NCBI GenBank assembly: GCA_026261815.1
Contig: JAMPIT010000258.1
Coordinates: 11,771,501-11,835,500 of the forward strand
Length of the DNA stretch: 64,000 nucleotides
DNA from: Monarcha castaneiventris obscurior
Lineage: Eukaryota; Chordata; Aves; Passeriformes; Monarchidae
Direction of reading: 5' to 3'
Made by a program: the position numbers and the translations under genes. Numbering within the stretch: the stretch's first letter is position 1; every line of letters starts with the position of its first letter. The notes below the pieces were generated by a model. It was not told the origin of the DNA and ran no database searches. It saw only the letters and a program-made list of their open reading frames with translations. This document shows positions 24,401-36,400 of the stretch, piece after piece.

Positions 24401-27400
24401 GGCAGTAGGATGCTTTGCTACTCATCAAATGAATCTAAATTAATACCAGTGGCCATAAAAACTACCATTTTCAGCACATAACTTACTCAAATATGTTTTT
24501 ACTCTTTAAAGAGCTCACCATGTTAATTTCTGCTTTGTTAGAACTCTTTTATTAAAATAACGGTCATTTAAATTAATGTTTTGGAGAAATACTCATTGTG
24601 GTGTATGCCCTGCATATTGTGCCGTCCTGACAGTGTTCTCTTCTAAAATACTAACACACAAAGGTATTAGAAACACATCAAGTTTTCTGAATATTTACCT
24701 GCTAAAAACCCAAAAATGTCCTTGTATCGTTATTTCTAAAAAGAGCTCTAGTTTATTTTGTATACGAGGAGAAATTATGAAATTTCTGGTTAGGCTCTGC
24801 ATTCAGAAGAGAAACAATTATATAAGAAAAAGAATACAATAATCCTTATAGCTGGGGGTTTTTAATACTGTACATATACACCAAATAAATAGGATTAAAC
24901 TACTGAACTACTAGCATATTCAAGGCCAGGAGACAGAATGTGTAAGCAAGCACATGCATGCACAAACTTACTGATCTAAAAAACCCCAAAACAGGCCAGA
25001 AATACAATTAATTGCCACTCAGATATTTAAGGGACTCATTACTGATAATTTGCCTGTAATTTCTCTACATCTGTTTCTTTATAGCCACTTGTATTTTTTC
25101 CTTGTTTTCTTTCAACTAGTGTTTTTACAAAACAATAATGTTCTTCATATTATAGCAATAGAAAAACAACATGCAACCCACATTGGCCAGAAGAGAAGCC
25201 TGCAAAGAAGATAGTTCTAGAAAAATTTTAGCACAGGTGTGATTCTCACACCACAGGCTGGTAATTCTCCTTGAGAAGCTGAAGTAAAAGACTGCAGATC
25301 ACAGAAAACAAACCCCTTCCTTTGTTTCTACTCCTTTATGATCCAGTTTTTAGTCCTAGCTACAGTACTGTAATTTCTCTGAAAATTATATGCTCAGAGT
25401 AATTATTTCTTACATTGAATACAAAAGTTAGAAGAAAGTTCAAGTGAGGCAGAGATGGTGCTAAATTCACTCTACTGTGAACTTGTTATTCCTTTATTTG
25501 TCTGTGGAAGGATAAGCAAACAAGAAAGCCACATATTTTCTAGCATCTTAAATGCACGTAGCAGAGCTGTGTAGCCCTACCTGCAAGTCCCAACACTTGA
25601 TAAGTACACAGGTCACCTGCTGAAAAACTTCACTGAAAAGAGTTTGAGCATTGTCTCCCTCCAAGGCTATAATTACCTCCTGCTGCAGCAGATCTTCTGA
25701 ATAGATCCATCAAAGGCTGCAAAATTGCTACCGCACGCAGTGAGATTTTCTCCACAAACTCACAGCGGCAATTTGCTCTCCCGCCTCCCACACGCTGGCA
25801 CCGCCATGGCGCCTCAGGGGCCTCACCTCAGTTCTGCCAGCAGCGCTGGAGGTCACCGCAGTGGGATGGCTGCCAAGTGGCTTCCAGCGGCTTCCATGGA
25901 CCGTCCTTCTCTCCAGCCGGGCGGGGGTGGCTGCAACGCCTCAGCAGGAGCCTGAAGAGGCTTTTCACGCCATCGGCCTGGGAGCGGAGGGAGAAGCAGC
26001 CGCCTCCATGGCGGAGCTGGGACAGGGCTGCGCCTGCCCCTGCAGAGCAGCTCAGGCAGAGCTGAGGGTGGAGGCCGCTCGCCAGGAAATGGAAGCAGGA
26101 GATTCGAGGTGCCATTCCTGCCAGGAGGACACCCACAGCACTCCCCTGGGCCATTGCCCTGCCCCTCCTGCCCACTGCCTCCCACAGCTCCTGGGAGCGG
26201 GATGGGGGCCAGGATGAGGTAAAATGGTGGGCACGCATTGTTTCCCTCACACTGGTGCAATGAACATTATTTTGTACTACTTGTTGCAGCTGTCGAAATG
26301 GACGTGTACTGAGTCAAATACCCTTTTCCACAGGCTGTTCCATGTTTTTCCTTAACATGCTAATGGTGTTTTAGGAACAGGCTCTCCTCTGTTAGAGATT
26401 TCACACTGTTGTGACTCCCTCAAATTCAATACACATTTTTGGGTCAGCAGTGTAGTTGTATCAGAAGGGAAGTATATGACTCTTTCTACTGTAACGACTG
26501 TCTCTAAAAAAAAAAAAGCAAAATAGTCAGTTTCATCAATTTCCTCCCATTTTCATGGTGGCTATAGTTTGAGAATTGGAAAATTATTGTTCTTTTCTAA
26601 TTCTAGTTATTTTTTCCCTTGCAAAGGTGGGCCTGGCTCTGGCAAAGGTAGCCAATGTGAACAGTTAGCCAAGAAATATGGATTTACTCACCTGTCCACT
26701 AGTGACCTTCTCCAAAATGAGTTATCATCATTATCAGAGAGAAGTAAATTGATCAAAGACATCGTGGAATCTGGTGAACCTGTGCCTGGTGTAAGTGATG
26801 GTTTTATTTGGGGTCCTAATGGTTAAACCAAGGCCATGGTAGGTATATTGTCTAAAACAGTGGGAATAGATACTGGAGCTGATGATTCCCATTTCGGTAA
26901 AATTAATCTGTAACCTGAGGGAGACATTTCCTCATTGCCAAACCTGTGGCACTTGTTCCCCCTTTCAGTGCCAGTTTTTCTTTATGTTTCACATAGGCAA
27001 TAAATTAGACATGAAATACAGTGAGACAGATGCACTGCAAAATATAAGTACAGGAAACAGAAACTTTATGTCCTTTTTATAGCGTAACATTTCAGATTCA
27101 GAGCTGATCCTCCTGGCAGCTATTTTAAATTACAGTACCTGCAGCAGTTCCCTGCAGAGCTGGCTGACATCCCAGAGTAGCTGGACTGCAGCTTAATGGA
27201 GACTGTGAAGGCAGAAGGTGTTGTTCTGAGCTGGACCTGACTTTTACATGGCAGGTCCACAGTCCCAGCTCTTGGTGGATCTTCAGCAAGTGCAGCTAGG
27301 TCAGAGGATGTGTTTGTTAATGAAAGATACTGGAAAGTGCTGCTCGGGAGAAACTAAAATCTGTGCTCAGGCTTGATTTTGATTGCTTTGCTCTTCAGTG

Positions 27401-30400
27401 TGTTTGGTCAGATGGGGTCACTTTCCATGTAATATAATTATACCAGTGACAAAGCAAAATGCAATCAGATTGGAAAATGCTGCAACAGTACTCTAGAGTT
27501 TCACATTAATTCTAGGTATTAACATTCATTTTGAAACTATGAAATATTCTGAGCTATCTAGAGGGCACTTTGGGAAGTCCTGGATGGATTGCAACACTAG
27601 ATTTGTGTGGCATAGCTGGTCCTGAGAGAAGAAAAAGCAGGGTGCCCTGCTACTGGAAGGACAAGAAAAATACCTGCATTCACAGGACCTACTTATAGCC
27701 AAACAGGGCATTTTCAAGGGCATAGGACTAAAGTCAGTGTAACAAACTACAGTATCAGCCTTATCAATTAACCAACTAATTCCCTCTCTTTCCTGTACAG
27801 GGCATTGTTCTAGAGCTACTGAAGGAAGCCATGGTTTCCAAGCTAGGGGACACAAAAGGATTCCTGATCGATGGGTATCCCCAAGAGCTGAAAGACGCAG
27901 AAGAGTTTGAGAGCAAGGTGACCCTACAATTGTAATGCTGTTATAGCTCCTGTAATTCTGGTGCTGCTTGGGTCCCTCTGTTCAGCTGATTGCAGCAGGG
28001 ACATGTAAAAAGCCAATCCAGTAGAGCTGTGCTGCTGATCACTGAAATGTTGGCACCCCATCAGTATAGCAAATCTAGCTTTTGCCCTTACACAGACTCT
28101 AGAATACAAGGAGAAGTAAAGGCTGATTTTACCTAAATTTAATGTAAACCATGAACAATTCACATTTAGTGGATAGCATAATTTTAGATCCAGATTTCTG
28201 GTTCTAGTAGATGGTGCTGCACTTCTTATGAAAATCTGATGAAGCACTATCTGATGTAGGTTCATGAAAGTATGTATCTTAACAGTTAATATTGATTACT
28301 CTGCTAAAGCTTGCTGCCACTTGAAGCAGCCAAACAGAGATTTAATTTTTGTGATGAGTAACAGGTGGCACAGCCATAAAAAGAGCGTTCTGCAAGTGCC
28401 TGCGTGGCAGTCCCGAGAGTTATCGATTTCCTCAGCATGTGCTAAGACCTAGTGAGAAGTCTCAGCCGTACATTTCTCAGGCTGCAGAAAATACTCCCTC
28501 TAAGCCTATGAATGAATCTGCCAGGCTTTAGGAGAAAAGAAGTGGTGAACCAGGGAAAATAGTTAGTATATGTTACATCATATTACACTCCACAAACGTC
28601 CTAAACAAGTTTGCAAGGTAATAAAACTTCAGTGAAGCCCCTGTTTTCTCACTGAACCTTTAGCTGCTTTACTTAGTTGATTACCACAAAAGCCTAGCAA
28701 GATTTAGGCGTCAGAAGCCAGGCAAAATAATGGGCAATGTGATTTGCCATAGAAGCCATGCATAGAAATGTTGACTTATTAGTCCCTTTAATAAAATGCT
28801 GTAGGCTATTAAAAAGATGTTGGGGATTTCTTTCATTTTGTGTGTAAGGAAGAACTATTTCAGCAGTGCTGTTTCCCTGGCAGGCGTACATGTTCATGTC
28901 CTGTGGACACTGGTCTATGTGACGAAGTGGGATTTAGAGCTTGGAGTGTCCTGGACTGAGGTATTGCCAGCCAAATAAGTCTTAATGCATCCAGTGCTGA
29001 AGCAGAGCCCCTTGTGTTTCCCTGAAAGCAACAAAAGGTCCTGTAGTCCTGAACTGCATTTGGCATTTGGAGTGAAAGACAAGGACCTCAAGTGACCATT
29101 TTGAATGTGCTAAGTTATCCTTGCTCTGCCTTGTATCCGCTTTTCACAGGGTGAGCTTGGCTGGCTGTGAGCTGCTCAGTAAGACTGAGAAGTTCTTTTA
29201 AATGAGTCATTTTTGAGATAATGCTTTGCAGTTCTTTCCAAAGGGCAATGAGAAGTTCTTAAATTATAATTGAATGAAAAGAGATGCACATCAGGCCTTA
29301 TTAATTAATTGCAGCAAAGTACAGATGAATAATGCTACATATCTACATGATATATAAAAAGCTTTATAATTGTTAACAAAGACCTGTTCTATTTAGAAGA
29401 CACCAAGAATAATGCTTATATTTCAAAGCTTGACTCATAAACAGAATAAGCTATGTAGAAGCAGCTTATTCTCCAGCCAGTTTTGCCCAATTCCCTTCTA
29501 TGATACAATTGTACTTTTACCCAGCCATAATTCTAGAGAATTATGTTCTGTTCCCTCCCTCCCTCTGTTTCCTCCTTTCTGCAGGGTGAGAAAACATTAT
29601 TAAATTATATATTTCCCAGCACCAGGTGGGAAATACCCAGAAAGACAAGGTAAAGACCCAAAACATTAGACTTGTTTGGTATATATTATTTCAGCTAAAT
29701 TGTGTCAGGAAAATAGTAATTTAACAAAAGAAAAAAAGTAGTCAAAATTGCTGTAATACCTGATAAGGGATTAATTTCACTTTTTGTGGGTTTTAGTTTG
29801 GAAGAAAGATAATTCTGCAGTGTTTTGAATTCTAGACAGCAATAATGCAACTTTTAAGCAAACCATGTAAATTTTTCAAAAGCAGATCAGACTGAGTCTA
29901 TCAAGCAAGATCTTGTTATCTGATCCTATCAGTCAGTGGATTCCTTCCTGTCCTCATTGTAAGATGATGATATAACTGATGAAAGGAATTATTTCCCATT
30001 TATTCTACTATAATTTTGGTCTGAATTCCTCATGTTCTGAATTCCTCATGAATTCCTCACATGAAACTGGGAGGAAATAACTTCTCACCATCCTAGTGCA
30101 GTTATACAAAAAGGGCATTTATTTAAATCATTGTTTAAGTCCACATCTTTTTTTAATTCTCTATGTCTCTTGCACTATTAAAACTGCCTTGTTGGCTTTT
30201 TAAATCCCCAAACCCAGTGCTGCTACAGCTAATAGCATTAATGTTTTCTGGGCTGTGTGCAAAAAATGGGTAGATAAAAGCCTGTCATTGAACTGTCCGA
30301 CATAATCCCTTGGCTTCAGCTTCTCTTAGAAATTCATTAAGGGTAGTAGAAAGGTCAACACAATCCAGACATCCTCAGTCAAATGCAGAAGGCCTGACAT

Positions 30401-33400
30401 GAAATATTTACCTTCAGAACATTTCTTCCTTTAAGGGCTGTCAACAAAGATAACAATGCCAATTTCCACACATCAGTCATTTAGACTTCCTTTGCTGTAG
30501 TCATGGTAAAAATATAATTTTGTAATGGTCACTAGTGTGAAGAGCAGTCATCTTTTTTCAAGACTTCTCACTTTTTCCTAAAAAGTGTTGTCCAGATCTC
30601 TGCTGGAAAGGGAAGGAACAAGAAAAATACCGAGAGTGTCGTTGAAGGATTAAGCATTAACTGCATGGAAGAATTATCTTTTTTTTTTTTCATGGAACCT
30701 GTAACACCTTTATTTCGCTTGAGAGAGAAAAACAGGGAGTGTTTCCCTTTGGACTCAGCCCAGCAGTTTTTGCTCATACAAAATCTTGTGTCAGAGACTG
30801 CCTGAGCAGGGTGCATGACAGTGCATTCCAAGATTTATGCTAAATGACACACATATTTTTCAGTGTTTCAGAGAAAGAATGATGAGGATTTGTGTTTAGA
30901 ACTTTTGGCTCTCTCCTGAAATACCATAAAAAATATTTTTGTTTTTCTTGCCATTTCTTTTTTTCCCACAGAATACTGCAATATCTATGATCAAATGTAG
31001 AGAGACAATTATTTATAATCTTTGCCAGGCCTAAGAATAAAGATAAATAAATCTGTATTTATTTTTATTATAGGAAAGGACAGACTCTCCCTCCGGACTA
31101 GTTTGGCACTAGCCAAACAGCATTAAATTGTCAGCTTCTCACAGAATTTGGAAATTAGTTGCCATTTTGAAAATGCAGAGAAGTGTATCACATTCTTCCT
31201 TTACACCATGGGTAGGAATTGTGTGGGTACACTGCAAATGAGGACATAAAATACCATGTGACATAAAGTAATTCACAGAATGTATTCCTGTGAATATTCG
31301 ATGGTGTCCCTGAGCCTGTCTGTTGTTCCTCATTTCCATTGTATGCAGGCACACTTTTATGTCCTGCTACTGCATCTTGAAATTCTAAGCTATAATTTAC
31401 CACTCTGTTTCCACACATTGAACAAAGAAAAGGCTACAAATATAACTGTGTCAAGTATTCCATAGGTCCTGTACTGTTTGCATCAAGCAAATAATGAACT
31501 GATGCTCTTCAGTCCAAGCAGCCAGAATTTGTCAGATCCTGTCTCTCTGAGTAGAGCCCAGGCAAGCACAGCCTTGGTCCTCAATTCTGGCATCTCTGAG
31601 TGCTGCTGCAATGGGAGGTGTTTGTTAATAAGCATAATTTCTGCATAGACAAGCACTGTTTGCTAATAAATTCCTTGATGACTGTTTTGGTATTATCCAA
31701 ACAAAATCTGTTTTACCAAGCCAGTACTTTGAATGTTTGTTGTTTTCCTTTGTCTCTAGATTGGGGAACCAAAGCTTGTGCTCTGCCTGGACTGCTCTGC
31801 AGAAACCATGAGCAGTCGCCTTCTGATGAGGAACCAGAGCAGTCAGAACTCTGATAACATTGAAACCACCGAGGAAAGAATTGAAAGCTACTACCAAGCA
31901 TCAAACCCTCTGATGGCATACTATGAAAGCAAGACACAGTTATGCAAGGTAAATTACTTGACCTTTTAAATTAAATTTTTGCTTTTTACTTGAATTATAT
32001 GCTGTATTTGGAAAACACCGACACAACACCATTTATGAACTGGTCCTGCATTTTCCAGTTGTACTCATTTTACAGTTCCCTGGTTTGTTTGCAACTTCTG
32101 CAAACTTCTGCATTCCACAGCACTATCTGAAAGAATAAAACCACAGATTTATCGTTAGTCTGAGAACATATCCTGAATCAATAACTCATCTGTATAGAAT
32201 CTCTTATTAAACATAAATTCTGGAAAGCTTTTCTTTAAGTATTAGGATTTATTACTGTGTAAGGGCTTTGAGAATTAGGAAGAAAGATTATGTTAATCTA
32301 AAGCCCTTTAGTAAAATTTTCAAAACTGACTGTATATCCTGAAATAAAACAAACTTGCATACAAAAAAGATCTTTTTGCTGGAATAAATAACATGGTTAT
32401 ATTAATTTCAATGAATTACTTCAATTTACACCTGCTCAGGATGTGATATTTAAAGCATTCTTTCTATTCTGTAATCAGTACTTTACAGAGAAGCAAGAAA
32501 AATTCCATCAGTGAATTTAGATGGCACTCATTTACATAGGATGTTTGGGGTTTTTTCCCCTTTCTTTCTCTGCTCTGTCATGGCAAACTGTCCCTTAATT
32601 CAACTACAGAAAGATCTAGTCCTACTGCTCTGTCTTGTCCTAAAAGCAAAAGGATCCAATAATAGTTTCTGGAAATATTATGAGGGTTTTTTTCTAGAGG
32701 CTGTAGCAAACATAAAAATCACATGCCTCAAACTTTTCTCCTCTGCACAGTTCCCAAAAGAAAAAGAAGCAGCTAATTTACGCAGCAATATCCTGATCTG
32801 AGAACAGGGTAAAGAACACAAAGCTGAGAAAAATGACACTCAAAGGAAGAGTCCTTGTTTGTGGCCTTTCCTAACCACAACAATAAGTGCACATAAAACA
32901 AAGTCCAAGTGGCAGAAAAAAGTTCCCGCTTACTTTACATCTTTAAGCTTACAAAAATTTACATGGTTTATTTGTTTTTCCTTTGAGGAGCTATCTTGCC
33001 GAAATTGCAAGGATGTGCCTAATTAAGAATTCAGTACAATACACAATAAACCAACACAGCACAATGCAAAGGAAAACAGAGCTCTCTGTCTCAGTATCCT
33101 ATTCCAGGGAGCTGTGCCTACCACAGTGTTTCCCTTTTTGAAGCATCAGGGAAGCGACAGCCCCAAAGAGAGTGAAGCTGCACTTAATACTTTCACACAG
33201 ATTTTGCATTCATGGTTTGCCTCATTTCACTTGACATGGACTTTCCTTGTCCTTCCTTAATGCTTTTGCTGCAAGTTCCTGATCCATCTCCTGTGTAATG
33301 GCAAAACATGCAGTCTTTCCTTGAAAGCTGGTAGCTCATTAGCTGCTTAAGGAACTTGCCTAATCTGTGGGTCAGAGCTGCATATGTGATTTGTATTCTT

Positions 33401-36400
33401 ACCATTAGTGCCTTTTTTACAGTGTCTGTATGTTGTCTGAACATGCTTCTGGTGAATGCAGTGTTTACCATACATCCATCTTCCAGGTGGAACCATTGGG
33501 TATGAAAGCTCTGTAAAATCAGCTTTATCAACATTATCATGGAAAATGTCTTCTAAAACTATTTTAGAGGTGGATATGTTTAAACTACATGTGTTGAAGA
33601 AAGCAGAGAGTCAAGGGGAAGCTTGCAATTCCCAGGACGTGGGGTTAGTTTCTTATTCACAGCAACAGATTTTACTAGCAGCCAAGCATTGACATCAGCA
33701 GCCACTGGGTGTTACCTGAATGATGAAAGGACATTCAGGTGGAAAGCAGAACAACTGACTATAATAAATTCTGGTCAAATATATCAAGTACAACTTCTGA
33801 CTGCAAATTATTTTTTGATGCAGGCTAGGCTAAAATAGTCCTTGGTTTTGTTATTTGTAATACCATACACACAGAGAAGACTGAGACTTTACCTAGAGGC
33901 AGTCTAACGTGTTTAATATTTTTCTTGCCGATTTTAATTAAAACATCACATGTTTTCAGCATTGGGGATTTGTTCATTCCTAAGTGGGTTTTATCACTCT
34001 CCAACACTGATGAGTGCTGGCTGAGGGTGTTTGTGTTCCATGGAGATGCTGCTGCCTCTAGAACTCTGTTTCCTGAAAGAATCCTATCCATTTCAGACAA
34101 AGCCACCAACCTTCATTTACCAGTGCTCATTTGAAGACCCCTTAAAATAAATTCTCACCTACATTCATGGATTTATTTTAAATCACCCATGAACCTCCAT
34201 GTAACTACAGATCAGAGGTTGTGCACTCTTTTTCTTATTCAAAGCTGGTGGGATCCAACAGCTTCAGGGAAGTGATGCCTTCCTGAAGGTGCTGTTTGGA
34301 GATCCAGATGAGTCTGTGATCCCAGGATAAGCAATGGCCAAAGCATCTGAAGAGAAGCTGTTTAAGAGAGGAAGAGAAGAAAGGTCTAAAAGAACCTTTG
34401 ATTCCTGCCTAGGTTTGGTTTTTCAACAGGAGCAGCTCTTCAGTAAAGGCCCACGTGAGCTTTCTGTCCCTTGAGATTGCAGCAATTCACTTTCTTAGGC
34501 ATGCAGAGGAGTGGGTGTTGAGATTCTAGAGGAATATTAGAGTCTAAATCCCACTAACCTCCATGAAGATTTGGCATTAACCTCTTCCAGTCAGCTTACT
34601 GCAGCGTGTGGCTAAGGACCACTTGATTCTAAATATTAATTGTATAAGTGATCATGTTTTATAGGGCTTGACTGTAGCATCCAGCCCCACTTGGCCACAG
34701 AAAAGAAAATCAGAAATAGACTTGTCTAACAAGAAAATGGAGTTGGCATACTGGTGTAGATAATTTCTCCAGTTTAAGTGGATTAGGGTTAGACAAAGTT
34801 TTCCACAGACTGGGAACAGCACATGACAACAGTAGTATGTATTTAACTTGTCCTATCCATTCCAAAGGTTTTCAGTCCTGAAACAGGCTGATTAAATATG
34901 CAAATGTAAAATCTGATCCTGGGCAGAAGGCCAGCAAAAGGTCTGGTGTGAGCATTAATGTTGGGTGAGCACTCAGCAGAGCAGGAGCTGATCTGTCACA
35001 CCACATCAAGGTGTGGTGAGAGTGCAGTGTCGAAGGAGCTTTCTTACTCTGTGCACTGGAACAGGCTTTAAGGCATGGTTGGATGGAGCCTGACAAACAC
35101 AGTGCAGACAGAAAAACTCAGCTCTGACCTGGCTTTCTCTGCACTCATTGGGAATTCTCTCCTGGCTTTACTTGCACAGAAGAGACAAAGGTATATGATT
35201 GTAACAGCATTCCCACTTTAATCCTTGAGGATTTTATGACCTTCTCCAACCTGGAGTTATTGTGAAGAGGTGCATCATAACTAACAAATATGATATTTGG
35301 AACGGAAACATTTTTCCATTTTGCTGACCTCTGAACAAGAACTGTGACCTGGTGAAGCTGACAAAAGGTCAGGACTGTGTTGGAAGTTTCCCTTTGGCCA
35401 CGATTACCTCTTCATGTTTCTGCTCAGCAGCAGAGGCTTGAGGCATAGGCAGAGGGTGAAGGCTGTGGGTGCAGATGAAACACCTGTGAACCTGACAGGA
35501 ATAAATAACAGCAATCCTTCCAGCACCCTGCTGAGATGAAGAACTGCGTACGTATTTCCTAGGAAAGATGAACGGACTGAAGAATGAAGGGCAAAGGCAA
35601 CAGTGTCCTCACTTTTTTGGTGAGGCATTAAGTTTCTAAGTTGTGTTCTGGAAGGTAAAGTAGTTGTGACTAGTAAGTTATATATTTTTCAAATAATTTT
35701 TTAAAAAATCATGTTTTGGGGATTTAGTTTAATATGCCATAATTTCTTTTGTAGTCAGTTACAGAACACCCACCTGCTGCTAAGGACAGCAAGTGGCTGC
35801 TTTCAGTAAAGACCTTGTACTGGAGATGCAAGGGCTGAAAGCACTACTCTCAAAAACACTGCCTGCATGCTGACTGATTCTGTGGGAATCAGGTGCTTCA
35901 GATTAATGAAATTAAATTAAATTAAACTGAATGCATTATAGTAGTAGTAAGCAGGTAGATACTGTTTCTTTTAAATTAATTTCTCAGGAATCTCCAAGGC
36001 AGCTGGACAGAAAAGTGCATCTGAAAATTTAGTAGACACCTACTTGTGTTTTGACATGGCTAAATGTAAATCCCTTCCAATATACGGCCCTCTGTCAACT
36101 GAGAAGAAAGGGAGAAAAAAAAGAGATTGTTTTTAATATCTGACTCATCCTTTAAAGCTTTTTAGAAGTGACAGTATGTAGGAGGGTTGTAAGTAAAAGA
36201 GAAGAGCAACACACTGGTAGTCAAGCAAGACAGCCCTGATCCTACCTAGCTAACATAAGACACCTGGTAGGTGTCTTAAATACAAGTTCCCTGCTCAAAG
36301 TCACCTGAGGAAAAGGGCATGAGTCTAACAAATAAGCTAAGCAGGCCAGAGCAGAGGATTAAGGGTGTCCAAAAACTTTGACAATTTCAGATCACATGCT

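Larger units (their letters stand above)
18310..26626 (+). other. AK5 intron, 8.3 kb
   Basis: Contains a CR1 copy at 19.2-19.7 kb and a CpG-rich block at 25.7-26.2 kb. The rest (19.8-25.7 kb) is AT-rich with an A/G-rich patch near 20.95-21.38 kb; I see no gene in it. Confidence 0.75.

Noticed and set aside
25828..26260. 135- and 140-codon open frames on the minus strand of the CpG-rich block
   Set aside because: Proline/arginine- and leucine-rich composition that follows from the GC content, two overlapping frames open at once, and no recognisable family. The block is reported as a possible CpG island instead.
26569..26626. Extension of the P-loop exon upstream in the same frame
   Set aside because: The open frame upstream begins with a non-ATG codon and runs through a pyrimidine tract ending in ag; it is the intron end, and the exon starts at 26627.
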